Positions 13,251-22,342 of a stretch of DNA of 64,000 bases are shown here, piece after piece; the first letter of the stretch is position 1; every line of letters starts with the position of its first letter. Position numbers and translations under genes: made by a program. Source of the stretch: CAVTOA01 sp963736285 (GTDB lineage: Bacteria; Actinomycetota; Actinomycetes; Mycobacteriales; QHCE01); the NCBI GenBank assembly GCA_963736285.1, contig CAVTOA010000003.1, positions 682,001 through 746,000 on the forward strand. Direction: 5' to 3'. The notes beneath the pieces are model-generated. The model was not told the DNA's origin and searched no databases. It saw nothing but the letters and a program-made list of their open reading frames with translations.

Positions 13251-14375
13251 TTAATTGACCTTCAACAAATCATTCGGAGGATATTGCTGGAGGTACGCGT
13301 CCATAGTGTCGTTATTGAGGGCCTCGCCGAGCGCTTGCACGCCTTCGCTATCCACGATCTCGGCGAACGAATCTGTGTGTTCTCCGGCCATTGGTAGGGT
13401 CATAAAGCTCGCATCCGATGGACTCAGGGTCTTAAAGCTGAACGCAAAGTCCGAGAGCGACGGCATGGATTTATCTACCGTGAGATTCTTGGTGGCAATA
13501 CGCAATAGTTTATCGAGCTTGGTGGGATTAGCGAGCGCGCCATTTTCTTTGACCTTTTTCATAAAGGCGAGCATGAATTGCTGCTGGCGCTTCTGCCTAT
13601 CATAGTCTGAATTGGGCAGTCCGTAACGCTGACGCACAAAGTCCTCAGCGGCTTGGCCATCTAAATGGTTTTTTCCCTGTTTAAATGTGCGTTTGCTGCG
13701 CGGGTCCGTGGTGGTCTGGTCGACATCCACGTCCACGCCACCAACCGCGTCAGTAAGTTCTCGAACCGCACCAAAGTCGACGATAATCGGGTAATCAATT
13801 TTGATGTCTAAAAGATTTTGAACCGTACTAATAAGCAGCGGTGCGCCACCCCATGCATATGACGCGTTAATTTTGTCTTTACCACCAACAGACGATGTTC
13901 CCTGCTGAGCGGGGATCGTCACATAACTATCCCTTGGGATAGAAATGATGTAAGCGTGACCATTCCCTTTTGGGATATGAACCAAAATAATTGTATCTGA
14001 GCGTTCGCCATCAACTGATGACTTTCTACTGCTGGGGTCCTTTGGGTTGTAATCTTCTGTATCGCGACTATCTGAACCAATAATCAAAAAATTGAGGGGT
14101 CCTTTGACGCTATTTGAACCATGCTTACGATTACTTCCCAGCAAATCGGCCCGATTAACGTTGTTGTCGTAACGGTGCTTGATAAACCAATTCGCACCGT
14201 AAGCACTAGTCGAAAATAGTAATAGCACCGCGCCAAAAATAACGCATAGTTTTGCCCATAATGGCGACTTTAGTTTGCGTTTGCCCTTCTTGGGCGCGGC
14301 ATGCCGGAACTCGAAGCGCTGTTCGTAACGCCGCTGCGAGGTGGCCTCTGCTGAGTCCGAGTGTCTTCTACCCAC
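13251..14375 (-). CDS. LytR-CpsA-Psr (LCP) family cell-wall glycopolymer transferase 1
   Basis: A 374-residue membrane-anchored LCP protein. A basic cytosolic tail (~1-40) precedes one transmembrane segment (about 42-62) and an extracytoplasmic LCP domain with FLIIGSDSRD, DGERSDTIIL, ISIPRDSYV and DFVRQRYGLPNSDYDRQKRQQ, which carry the conserved Asp/Arg residues for pyrophosphate and metal binding. LCP enzymes move lipid-linked glycopolymers onto peptidoglycan. It lies next to a paralogue and a polymer-synthesis locus, suggesting it anchors that polymer. The coding sequence is visibly more AT-rich than its flanks (e.g. 13800-14250). Confidence 0.92.
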   Translation of the reverse strand: MGRRHSDSAEATSQRRYEQRFEFRHAAPKKGKRKLKSPLWAKLCVIFGAVLLLFSTSAYGANWFIKHRYDNNVNRADLLGSNRKHGSNSVKGPLNFLIIGSDSRDTEDYNPKDPSSRKSSVDGERSDTIILVHIPKGNGHAYIISIPRDSYVTIPAQQGTSSVGGKDKINASYAWGGAPLLISTVQNLLDIKIDYPIIVDFGAVRELTDAVGGVDVDVDQTTTDPRSKRTFKQGKNHLDGQAAEDFVRQRYGLPNSDYDRQKRQQQFMLAFMKKVKENGALANPTKLDKLLRIATKNLTVDKSMPSLSDFAFSFKTLSPSDASFMTLPMAGEHTDSFAEIVDSEGVQALGEALNNDTMDAYLQQYPPNDLLKVN

Positions 14376-14512
14376 TATCTACACCCAATGCTGGCTGTCT
14401 GCGGGCTACCCGAATCCGTGTCAGCACCACCAGCCGTGCTGACGAGCCCAAACGCGACTTTTTCGGGATAGCCTCTGTGGAGTTATTCTCTGACGGGGCC
14501 AGGATACCTGGC

Positions 14513-15586
14513 TTAGCGACCGGCGGTCGCATCGCCGGGTGGATTAGCTTCCAGCCATCCGTCCATATCGTCGTGGGCCATCGCCTTAAATAGCGTCCTA
14601 TCTTTCTTTTTATCAGGAATCACTACGCTTTGGTCGCCGCGCATATCTGATCCAGCTGTTGGCATCGTCAAAAACTTGACGTTGCTCATTTTGATTTTAC
14701 GAAACTGCAGCGCCATATCTGTCAGAGAAAAGTCGTTGTCGACAGTCATCGAATCGGCAGTCGCATCGAGAAACTTTTTTAATTTGTTGGGATTAGTAAG
14801 AGTTCCCGAATCTGTAGCTTTTTTCATAAGTGCACGCAAAAAAATCTGTTGCCGGTGAACACGATCGAAATCACCGTTGGGTAGCCCATAGCGCTGACGC
14901 ACATAATCCAACGCAGCGTCTCCATCGAGGTGATTCCAGCCAGCATTAAATGTTCGCTTGCTACGTGGATCAGCGACTGTACTTTCGACATTTACATCCA
15001 CGCCACCTAGAGCGTTTGTCATATCTTTAAATCCGTCAAAGTTGACTTTGACAATATGATCGATTTGCACATTAGTGAGCTTTTCTACTGTTTCTATGGC
15101 GCCAGATGGTCCGCCCCATGCGTATGCGGCATTGATTTTACTGTAGGTGCCACCGCTATCCGTTTTCTTGGACTTCGGTATATAAACCCAGCTATCGCGC
15201 GGGATGGAAACCAGATAGGCCTTGTCGTGACCGCGATTTAAATGCAGCAGCATAATTGAATCGCTGCGCTCGCCATCGACGCCCGGGTCTTGGCCCGGAG
15301 CCCGCTTGTCTGACCCCAATATCAAAATATTGACCGCACCATCGACGAGCTTCGGCGGGCGCCCACCGGTCACATCGCCAAACGCATCCGTCCGATGCAG
15401 TTTTCTATCGAGCGCATGCGCAAAATAAAGCCCGCACGAGAGGCCCAAGAATCCAAGCAGCCCCACGGTGCCCAGCAGAACCAAAAAAATTCGTCCCCAA
15501 CGGGGGCGAACGCGTCTGCGGGGCGGCAACGGCGGACGACGGCCACGGCCTGGTGCTGAAGGAGCGCCACTGTTCGTAACGGGCAT
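14513..15586 (-). CDS. LytR-CpsA-Psr (LCP) family cell-wall glycopolymer transferase 2
   Basis: A 357-residue paralogue of the downstream LCP protein. A Pro/Arg-rich cytosolic start is followed by a transmembrane helix (about 31-54) and the LCP domain with ILILGSDKR, DGERSDSIMLL, SIPRDSWVYIP and DYVRQRYGLPNGDFDRVHRQQ. All conserved Asp/Arg positions appear kept. Same strand as the other LCP gene with a 137-base gap that contains no gene. Two closely related LCP copies suggest division of labour between polymers or acceptors. Confidence 0.92.
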   Translation of the reverse strand: MPVTNSGAPSAPGRGRRPPLPPRRRVRPRWGRIFLVLLGTVGLLGFLGLSCGLYFAHALDRKLHRTDAFGDVTGGRPPKLVDGAVNILILGSDKRAPGQDPGVDGERSDSIMLLHLNRGHDKAYLVSIPRDSWVYIPKSKKTDSGGTYSKINAAYAWGGPSGAIETVEKLTNVQIDHIVKVNFDGFKDMTNALGGVDVNVESTVADPRSKRTFNAGWNHLDGDAALDYVRQRYGLPNGDFDRVHRQQIFLRALMKKATDSGTLTNPNKLKKFLDATADSMTVDNDFSLTDMALQFRKIKMSNVKFLTMPTAGSDMRGDQSVVIPDKKKDRTLFKAMAHDDMDGWLEANPPGDATAGR

Positions 15587-15692
15587 TCGTTCAGACTACC
15601 CAGTTCGCGCACTCCTGACAGTGCGCCACGTCACGAGTGCGCGAGCACCGCATCCGCACAGACGATCTGCTAGCGCTGTGCGCCCACAATGC

Positions 15693-16031
15693 TCACGCGG
15701 CGACAAAAAAGAGAGCAAAAACCAAGCCCACACTGAGACCCACCGCGATTGTCAAGATCGCGGCTGCCGCAAACGCTCCGAATAGCCCGAAAAATCCGGC
15801 CTTGAAGGCGGTGCCCGCGGTAAACGTGACGTGAGTCTCCGTCAAGGGGTGGCGTGACGCGGGCTGGCCCGGCGCCATGTTCTTCTCCGAGGCCGACTTC
15901 TCGGGAGAGCGTGGCTTTTCAAGAAAGCTCGATCTCTCCAGAGCGGGTGGCTTCTCCGGGGGATGCGACGGTGAAGCGATGGCGGCGTTCATAGGCGGCG
16001 ACGTCTTCTCACTCTCGGGCTGCCCTTCCAC
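15693..16031 (-). CDS. Small Pro-rich membrane protein of unknown function
   Basis: About 112 residues. The N-terminal two thirds is Pro/Ser/Glu-rich and low complexity (SHPPEKPPALERSSFLEKPRSPEKS), and the C-terminus is hydrophobic (FFGLFGAFAAAAILTIAVGL followed by SVGLVFALFFVAA), forming one long or two short membrane segments. The frame is open to 16211 but overlaps the transferase upstream. GTG 16031 is chosen for the AGGAGA just before it; GTG 16043 and ATG 15992 are alternatives. Not recognised. Its position directly after the initiating sugar transferase suggests a role in the polymer locus. Confidence 0.45.
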   Translation of the reverse strand: MEGQPESEKTSPPMNAAIASPSHPPEKPPALERSSFLEKPRSPEKSASEKNMAPGQPASRHPLTETHVTFTAGTAFKAGFFGLFGAFAAAAILTIAVGLSVGLVFALFFVAA

Positions 16032-16063
16032 TGCTCTCCTCACCCACCCCAGCGATGAGGCCG

Positions 16064-17602
16064 CTAGTAAGCCCCATCGCGCCTCAGTACGACGAACAAT
16101 GTCTTCCACAGAATCATCGCATCGAACATAAGCGACCAATTGTCCACATAGTATAGATCGAGACGGACCGCGTCTTCCCAGCTCAAATTCGAGCGTCCCG
16201 ATATTTGCCATAGGCCGGTCATGCCCGGTCGCACAAGAAGTCTGCGCCGTACATCGCCCAGGAAGTCTTGGTCGCGCACTGCCAGCGGTCGCGGCCCCAC
16301 CAACGACATATCACCGAGCAACACATTCAATAGCTGGGGCAGCTCGTCGACCGACAATCGCCGCATCCAGCGGCCAATGGGGGTGATCCGCGGGTCGTCG
16401 CGCATCTTGAACAACAGCCCATCGGTCTCATTGCGACCCAGCAGCTCGGCCAAGCGCTGCTCGGCGTCGATATACATGCTGCGAAACTTCCAGATTTGAA
16501 TCGTCTTGCCGCCGGAGCCAACACGTTCCTGGCGGAAGAAGACCGGGCCAGAACTAGTCACCTTGATCAACGCGGCGATGAGTAGCAAAAAGGGCGACAG
16601 AATCACTAGCCCCAGCCCTGCGGCCAACCGATCTATTACGCCTTTGATGAACCAGCCGACACCCGAGATCACCGGCTCTTCCACGTGGAGCAACGGCAAC
16701 CCCTCAACCGGTCTAATATGGACGCGCGGCCCAGCGATATTCGTGAGCGACGGCGCCACCACGAGGTCGACCCCTGATCCTTCCAACTGCCACGCCAGCC
16801 GCCGCAGAGCGTCGGCCTCCATTCCACGGCTACCGCAGACCGCGATCGCGTCAGCATTGAGCTGACCAGCGCGCTCCAGGAAATCCACCGCTCCCTGGGT
16901 AACTGGAATAGGAAGGGACGGTTCTTCCCGCGTCGACTCGGTCAAGCAGATGCCCACGGGGGCAAGCCCGGCATAAGGGTTACGAGTGGTGATTCGGTAT
17001 ACCGAAAGCGTTTCACCGAGCGTTCCGACGAGCAAGAGGCGTTGTAGCGCACGCCCACGGTTGCGAGCTCGATGCAAAACCTTGCGCGCGACGAGCCTTT
17101 CCCACAACGTCAACGCCAGCGTCGCGGGCAAGACGGTAGCTACCGCCAAACGCGAAAGTTCTGCCTTGAGAGTGAACGCCAGAAAACAGATCAGCGCGGT
17201 ATAGCTGGTAACAGCCTTGAAAACCCTTTTGAACTCATCGGAGCCAAGCCCCAGATAGCGCGCCTCGTAGCCGCCATGCATCCACAACAATGCGGTCCAC
17301 GTCAACGGCAAAGCCACTAACGCCACCCAAATCAGAATTTCTTGATTAAAGAAACCTGACTGCACCTTGCCCGGCCACAACCGAATCGCAAGATAACCGG
17401 AGAACGCACTCGCGAGAAGGTCGAGAATGAACAGCAACGGACGATAGGTATTGACCCACGTCCGATGGCGCGTGGGTCCGCTGCCGCGTGGTGATCTTTG
17501 AACACCGGTCGTCTCCGGCGAGATAGCAGATGACCCTTCTTGACCTTCGACACCGGCTTTGGGCGACGCGCCCGCTGACCGTCCCGGCGTTTTGGTGGTC
17601 AC
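16064..17602 (-). CDS. Polyprenyl glycosylphosphotransferase initiating exopolysaccharide synthesis
   Basis: A 512-residue WbaP/CpsE-type enzyme. After a disordered N-terminus there are four hydrophobic segments (~55-160) and a CoA-binding-like sensor region (VLLVGTLGE... to ~300). A further membrane hairpin (LGLVILSPFLLLIAALIKV) leads into the catalytic domain: GPVFFRQERVG, IQIWKFRSM, ELPQLLNVLLGDMSLVGPRP and VRPGMTGLWQISGRS. These are the signatures of enzymes that put the first sugar phosphate onto undecaprenyl phosphate at the inner membrane face. Normal length. This is the committed step of the neighbouring surface polymer. Confidence 0.93.
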   Translation of the reverse strand: MTTKTPGRSAGASPKAGVEGQEGSSAISPETTGVQRSPRGSGPTRHRTWVNTYRPLLFILDLLASAFSGYLAIRLWPGKVQSGFFNQEILIWVALVALPLTWTALLWMHGGYEARYLGLGSDEFKRVFKAVTSYTALICFLAFTLKAELSRLAVATVLPATLALTLWERLVARKVLHRARNRGRALQRLLLVGTLGETLSVYRITTRNPYAGLAPVGICLTESTREEPSLPIPVTQGAVDFLERAGQLNADAIAVCGSRGMEADALRRLAWQLEGSGVDLVVAPSLTNIAGPRVHIRPVEGLPLLHVEEPVISGVGWFIKGVIDRLAAGLGLVILSPFLLLIAALIKVTSSGPVFFRQERVGSGGKTIQIWKFRSMYIDAEQRLAELLGRNETDGLLFKMRDDPRITPIGRWMRRLSVDELPQLLNVLLGDMSLVGPRPLAVRDQDFLGDVRRRLLVRPGMTGLWQISGRSNLSWEDAVRLDLYYVDNWSLMFDAMILWKTLFVVLRRDGAY

Positions 17603-17644
17603 AATCGCGGTCCTTAGATTCTCGCGTTCTGGCTAGCGTTCCAG

Positions 17645-18529
17645 ATGAATCGAGCTGGCCCTCATAGCCGCGCTGTGTCGAATATTCTCACACTACGCGC
17701 GGGCAACTCCCGGCCATCTACGCAACACCCAGCTGAGCGTGCAAGGATAAGCCGCGTGCTAGAGACCTCCCGCACTCCGACCATCCAGCTCGGCCCTTAC
17801 CGATTAGCGGATGTCTCCCCCGACGCGTTTATTCGCAACCTCACTGAGCTGGCTCAACTTAATGCGAACAAGCGGTCGACTATCGTCTTCTCGCTCCACG
17901 TGGGCGGGCTGAACCTGCGCCACGATACCCGCTTTATCCGTGCGGTCGCCAACCCTGACTTCCTTGTCGCTGACGGCATCTCCGTCGCCGTGCTGGCGCG
18001 GATCGCCGGAGCGCGGGGAATGCACCGTCACCCGACCACCGACCGAGGGTGGGAGCTGCTGGACGCGCTCGCGCGCGAGCTAGCACGCCCCGTTCGGGTC
18101 GCGTTGGTAGGCGGCCCACCTGGCCTCGCCGCGCGAGCCGGCGCCATCATGACCGCTCAAGCCCCCGTCGAAGTGGTGCTCACCGAGCATGGCTATCACG
18201 ACGATTGGACCGAGGTAATCAACAAGCTCGGCGCGGCCGCCTGCGATGTGGTGATCGTGGGGATGGGCATGCCGGGCGAGGCATATTGGGTGACAGAACA
18301 CCGCGACGCGCTACCTAAGAGCGTGATCATCACCTGCGGCGGCTGGTTTGGCCACATCGTGGGTGACGAAAAACGTGCCCCGTCATGGATGCGGAAAGCT
18401 GGTCTGGAATGGCTGGCACGGCTAGCGCAATCGCCGCGACGGCTGTGGAAACGCTACGCCACGGGTATGTGGTCCCTTATCGCGATGGTGCCCGTTGCGC
18501 TAGCTTCTCGACGCAGCAATCCACGCTAA
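17645..18529 (+). CDS. WecG/TagA/CpsF family glycosyltransferase
   Basis: About 294 residues; residues ~50-270 match the GT26 WecG/TagA fold: NKRSTIVFSLHVGGLNL, FLVADGISVAVLARIAG (Asp of the DG motif), the RVALVGGPPG nucleotide-binding loop, VVIVGMGMPGEAYW and a C-terminal basic helix (RKAGLEWLARL...RLWKRY) that docks to the membrane. GT26 enzymes add the second sugar to a lipid-linked acceptor, which fits the initiating transferase encoded divergently 42 bases away. ATG 17645 gives an unconserved N-terminal extension; the real start may be later (e.g. GTG 17756). Function is inferred from family and location. Confidence 0.87.
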   Translation: MNRAGPHSRAVSNILTLRAGNSRPSTQHPAERARISRVLETSRTPTIQLGPYRLADVSPDAFIRNLTELAQLNANKRSTIVFSLHVGGLNLRHDTRFIRAVANPDFLVADGISVAVLARIAGARGMHRHPTTDRGWELLDALARELARPVRVALVGGPPGLAARAGAIMTAQAPVEVVLTEHGYHDDWTEVINKLGAAACDVVIVGMGMPGEAYWVTEHRDALPKSVIITCGGWFGHIVGDEKRAPSWMRKAGLEWLARLAQSPRRLWKRYATGMWSLIAMVPVALASRRSNPR

Positions 18530-18557
18530 CCCAGAAGGGTCTATGCAAGCGGCCGGG

Positions 18558-20000
18558 TTAATCGCTGTGCGCCGGCGCCGGCGCCCCATTCGGCGCTGGG
18601 GCAAAGTCACGCTTAGGCCTTAGGCCATGCAGCACGATCGCCGCGAACACCAGCAACGCGACCACGCCCACGCACCGCACAACGTAGGCCCAGCCGACGT
18701 CCGGTAGCACGGCGCCAAGCACACACGCCGCAGTCGAAATCGCCAACGCCAAGCCACGGCCCGACCAGACAATCGTCGCCAGTTGGCGCCGTGCACCCGC
18801 GACCAACAGTGCCAACAACGAGTACGAGAGCACCGTCACCACCGCCGCGCCCACAAATCCGCCCCACGGAAGAACCAAAGCCTTTGCGGCGAGATTCAAT
18901 GCCGCGGCAAGGGGTGTGATCCACAGCAACGCCTTGGTTTTCCCTGTCCAAAATAGAACGTGAGCATTGGACAAATAGATCACGTACGGGATGGTGGACA
19001 AGGCGGTCAATGCCACCACCGGCACCAACGACGCGATGTCGTACTTGCTGGGGTCGGCGACGATCGCCAGCGTCAATGGAGCCGTCAACGCCAGCCCGCC
19101 AGCCAGAATCGCGGCTACTCGCAACATGTCGCGGGTGGTGTGGGACAGCACCTCCCACCGCTTCTCATCTGACGAGCTGTAGACCAACGGCGCCCAGGCG
19201 TTGTTGGCAGCGGCGACGAGCGTCGTGCCTAGTGCCCCCACCAAATAGGCGAGCGAATAGGCTCCTACGGCCGCTTGCCCCCGTTGCGCCTCCACCACGA
19301 ATCGGTCACCAGCCGTCATCAGAAACAGTGCGGCGGTATGCGGAATCGTAGGGAGCGCGATACGAAACCATTCACGAACTTTCTCTCGACTATGACCACC
19401 CTTAATAGCTGGCCGCACCCACCACAGCGACAGCAATGCACCGATCAACGAACCAGCCCCGACACCCGCAAGATAGATAGCGGCCGTGGGCTTGATCCAG
19501 ACCACTCCGGCGAGACCGGCCAGCTGGCCGCCGAGCACGTTGACGATCACCACCACCACGAATCGCCCCGCACGATTCTGCGCACGCATCACGGCCTGAC
19601 CAGTAGTGATGATCGAGAACGTGATGGCAGTGGCGGTACCCAGCGCGAGCGGCCAATCGAATCCGTGTAGCGGAGCCGCCCAAATCGGGCCTAGTGCCAG
19701 CGCTACGCCGCCTAGCACAACGGCGATCCCGGCCGTCAGCGACACCAACACCCGCGCTGACGCGCGTCCGTCCTTTTGGAAATACTCCCGGGTGATCACC
19801 GCCGGAAGACCGACCGTAAGCAACAAACCCAACAGGCTCGTCACCACGATCGCGAGGGCTGCCCGCCCATACTCGACCCTCGACAACAACCGACTGAGCG
19901 CCGGCTGCACCAACAACGCACCTGCCAATTGCGCAGCAGTGGCCAAGGTGTAAATGCTGCCCTTGCCCAGAAGCGCTCGGCTCGCCGCGCGATCGGTCAT
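18558..20000 (-). CDS. Lipopolysaccharide/oligosaccharide flippase (Wzx/MATE-like)
   Basis: A 480-residue polytopic protein with about 12-14 hydrophobic segments, beginning LLGKGSIYTLATAAQLAGALLVQPALSRLLS, typical of polysaccharide biosynthesis flippases of the MOP superfamily. It should move the lipid-linked repeat unit across the membrane. It starts 5 bases after the stop of pseC, so it is almost certainly co-transcribed and probably translated with pseB-pseC. No Wzy-like polymerase was seen in the window. Confidence 0.85.
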   Translation of the reverse strand: MTDRAASRALLGKGSIYTLATAAQLAGALLVQPALSRLLSRVEYGRAALAIVVTSLLGLLLTVGLPAVITREYFQKDGRASARVLVSLTAGIAVVLGGVALALGPIWAAPLHGFDWPLALGTATAITFSIITTGQAVMRAQNRAGRFVVVVIVNVLGGQLAGLAGVVWIKPTAAIYLAGVGAGSLIGALLSLWWVRPAIKGGHSREKVREWFRIALPTIPHTAALFLMTAGDRFVVEAQRGQAAVGAYSLAYLVGALGTTLVAAANNAWAPLVYSSSDEKRWEVLSHTTRDMLRVAAILAGGLALTAPLTLAIVADPSKYDIASLVPVVALTALSTIPYVIYLSNAHVLFWTGKTKALLWITPLAAALNLAAKALVLPWGGFVGAAVVTVLSYSLLALLVAGARRQLATIVWSGRGLALAISTAACVLGAVLPDVGWAYVVRCVGVVALLVFAAIVLHGLRPKRDFAPAPNGAPAPAHSD

Positions 20001-20004
20001 CTGC

Positions 20005-21138
20005 TCATCCGAGGATCCCGCGAAGCGTTTCGATGACTTTGTCTTGCTCGGAGTCGGTCATATCGGGGAACAACGGCAAGCTCAGCTGCTCCGCATAGAA
20101 CTGCTCGGCTACCGGGCACATACCCTTCTTGTAGCCAGAGTCTTCAAAAATCGGGTGCCAGTAGACCGGAATGTAATTGACCTGCACGCCGATCCCAGCG
20201 GCGCGCATCTTCTCGAAGACCTCCCTGCGGCGTCCCCTTTGGACCCGTACCGCATAGAGATGCCACGCGGGCTCGACGCCGTCGCGCCGCACCGGCAACC
20301 GCAGCCCTGGGATGTCTGCTAGTAGCTCGTTGTACCGAGCAACCAGCTGAGTACGACGCCGCACAAACTCCGGCAACCGCTTCAACTGACTAATGCCCAA
20401 CGCACACAACACATCCGGCAGCCGGTAGTTCAGGCCAAATATCGGCATCTCGTACCACCAGTCGCCTTGGTCAGCGTGGCGAAGCTCGGCTTTGTCGAAG
20501 GTGCGACCGATCCGGGCGAACTGGCGAACGCCGGCGAGCACGTCGCTATGGGTAGACACCACCGCACCGCCCTCGGCCGTAGTGAGGTTCTTAGTGGGAA
20601 AGAACGACAAGGTCGTGATGTCGGCTAAGGTGCCCACCGGTCGGCCTTTATACGTTCCGCCAATCGAATGAGCGGCGTCTTCGAGCAGCAGCGCCCCTGC
20701 CTTATCGCACATGGGCCTCAATGCGTCCGCATCGATGGGGTGACCGGCGTAATCGACCCCAGCCACCACCGCGGTGCGCGCATTAAGCAACGGCTCCACC
20801 GTGGCCGGATCGATATTGACCGTGTCGTCGCACACGTCAGCAAACTTGATACGCGCACCCATGATCGCGGCCGAGGACGCCGTGGCGATGAACGTCATGG
20901 GTGTGGTGATGACCTCGTCGCCCGGGCCAAGACCCAGCCCGCCGTAAGCCGCGTGGAGCGCTGCGGTGCCCGACGTAACCGACACCGCTGGTGCGCCAAC
21001 AACCGCCTCGAGCGCGGATTCGAACTCCTCGACTGCGGGGCCGGTCGTCAACCAATCGCCACGCAACACTGCCTCAACCGCGGCGACATCAGAATCGTTG
21101 ATGGACTGCCGTCCGTAGGGAAGCCAGGGAGCATTCAC
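20005..21138 (-). CDS. pseC: PseC-like UDP-4-keto-6-deoxy-sugar aminotransferase
   Basis: A 377-residue PLP-dependent DegT/DnrJ/EryC1 aminotransferase. PLP-lysine 183 lies in SFFPTKNLTTAEGG, and EDAAHSIGG (154-162) and the start LPYGRQSINDSDVAAVEAVL...WLTTGPAVEEFE are typical of PseC. It would aminate the 4-keto product of PseB to UDP-4-amino-4,6-dideoxy-AltNAc. GTG 21138 is chosen because it begins the family sequence and has GAGG 9 bases upstream; the frame open to 21279 overlaps pseB and is non-homologous. Gap to pseB is 34 bases. Other 4-aminosugar products are possible, but the pseB and pseG neighbours favour PseC. Confidence 0.85.
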   Translation of the reverse strand: MNAPWLPYGRQSINDSDVAAVEAVLRGDWLTTGPAVEEFESALEAVVGAPAVSVTSGTAALHAAYGGLGLGPGDEVITTPMTFIATASSAAIMGARIKFADVCDDTVNIDPATVEPLLNARTAVVAGVDYAGHPIDADALRPMCDKAGALLLEDAAHSIGGTYKGRPVGTLADITTLSFFPTKNLTTAEGGAVVSTHSDVLAGVRQFARIGRTFDKAELRHADQGDWWYEMPIFGLNYRLPDVLCALGISQLKRLPEFVRRRTQLVARYNELLADIPGLRLPVRRDGVEPAWHLYAVRVQRGRRREVFEKMRAAGIGVQVNYIPVYWHPIFEDSGYKKGMCPVAEQFYAEQLSLPLFPDMTDSEQDKVIETLRGILG

Positions 21139-21172
21139 CGAAGAACCTCGCTTTACGTCGCCGGGGCAGGGG

Positions 21173-22153
21173 TCAGATCGCCACCATCTCGCGCAGCTGC
21201 TGCGCGTTGAGCCACTGATCGTTAAGGTCTGACCGATACATGAAGTCGTCCGCAACTGCTTGACCGCCCGCGATGGCATCGGCTGTCCAGTTTGCTATGA
21301 CGGGCTTGACCAGGTAGTGATCGTCGAATCGAAGCGTGCGGTGCGCGTCGCCTTCGCTGATCATTTCTTCGTGGAGTTTTTCGCCGGGGCGAATACCCAC
21401 GACCTTGTGCTCCACGCCAGGCGCCAATGCTTTGGCGAGCTCGGTGATCCGCATGCTCGGGATCCTCGGAACGTAAAGCTCGCCACCGTGCATCCGGTCG
21501 AAGGAATCCAACACAAACCGCACCGCCTGCGGCAAGGTGATCCAGAACCGGGTCATCCGCTCGTCGGTAATGGGCAGAGTGCTCGCGCCCTCAGCCAGCA
21601 GCTGCCGGAAAAACGGCACGACCGAACCCCGACTGCCCATGACATTGCCGTACCGCACGACCGCGAACCGCGTCTCGTTCGCGCCGGCGTAATGGTTACC
21701 TGAGACAAACAATTTGTCCGCGCACAATTTTGTGGCGCCATACAGATTGATAGGGCTACTCGCCTTGTCCGTCGAGAGCGCCACCACCCGCTGCACCCCG
21801 GCGTCGATCGCGGCGTCGATGACATTCTGCGAACCCAGAATGTTGGTCTTTACATACTCGTAAGGGTTGTACTCCGCGGTGTCGACTTGTTTGAGCGCTG
21901 CGGCGTGCACCACGAAATCCACCCCAGCGAACGCCCGCCGTAGCCGGTCGTACTCGCGCACGTCACCGATGAACCACCGGAGTCGTGGGTCATCATTGAA
22001 TGCCTGCCGCATCTCGTACTGCTTGAGCTCGTCGCGAGACAAGATGACGATTCGGCGCGCTTGCCCATCTGCTAACAACCGCCGAGTAAAAGCCTTACCG
22101 AAGGAGCCCGTACCGCCGGTGACAAGAACCGATGCACCATCCCACGAGACCAT
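21173..22153 (-). CDS. pseB: UDP-N-acetylglucosamine 4,6-dehydratase (inverting), PseB
   Basis: A 326-residue short-chain dehydratase. The NAD(P)-binding loop is GGTGSFG (13-19), and the catalytic set in STDK (127-130) and YGATK with Tyr138 matches the soluble inverting dehydratase PseB/FlaA1. DELKQYEMRQ and RFWITLPQAVRFVL are also diagnostic of PseB rather than the large membrane dehydratases (PglF type). It makes UDP-2-acetamido-2,6-dideoxy-arabino-hexos-4-ulose, the first step to pseudaminic acid. First gene of the minus-strand pseB-pseC-flippase set, divergent from pseG. Confidence 0.92.
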   Translation of the reverse strand: MVSWDGASVLVTGGTGSFGKAFTRRLLADGQARRIVILSRDELKQYEMRQAFNDDPRLRWFIGDVREYDRLRRAFAGVDFVVHAAALKQVDTAEYNPYEYVKTNILGSQNVIDAAIDAGVQRVVALSTDKASSPINLYGATKLCADKLFVSGNHYAGANETRFAVVRYGNVMGSRGSVVPFFRQLLAEGASTLPITDERMTRFWITLPQAVRFVLDSFDRMHGGELYVPRIPSMRITELAKALAPGVEHKVVGIRPGEKLHEEMISEGDAHRTLRFDDHYLVKPVIANWTADAIAGGQAVADDFMYRSDLNDQWLNAQQLREMVAI

Positions 22154-22301
22154 CGAAAACCTTCCTCAGCCGAGCTCAAGACCCGCAACCGGCCTGAGAT
22201 GCCACCCTTCTGGGTGGGCAACAGCGTCAAGCATTGCGGTTCTTACCGATCGGCAAACTCTATCCGGTGACAAGCTCGACTCTCGTACTGCATGGTGTAG
22301 T

Positions 22302-22319
22302 TAGGTTCAAATCAACCTA
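22302..22319. promoter_or_regulatory. Inverted repeat in the pseB/pseG divergent region
   Basis: TAGGTT and AACCTA form perfect 6-bp arms around CAAATC, 24 bases upstream of the TTG start of the pseG-pseH gene and within the 189-base divergent intergenic region. A repressor site is possible; no matching regulator gene was identified. Confidence 0.3.
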
Positions 22320-22342
22320 GTGCCACGCTGAGGAGTAGTGCT

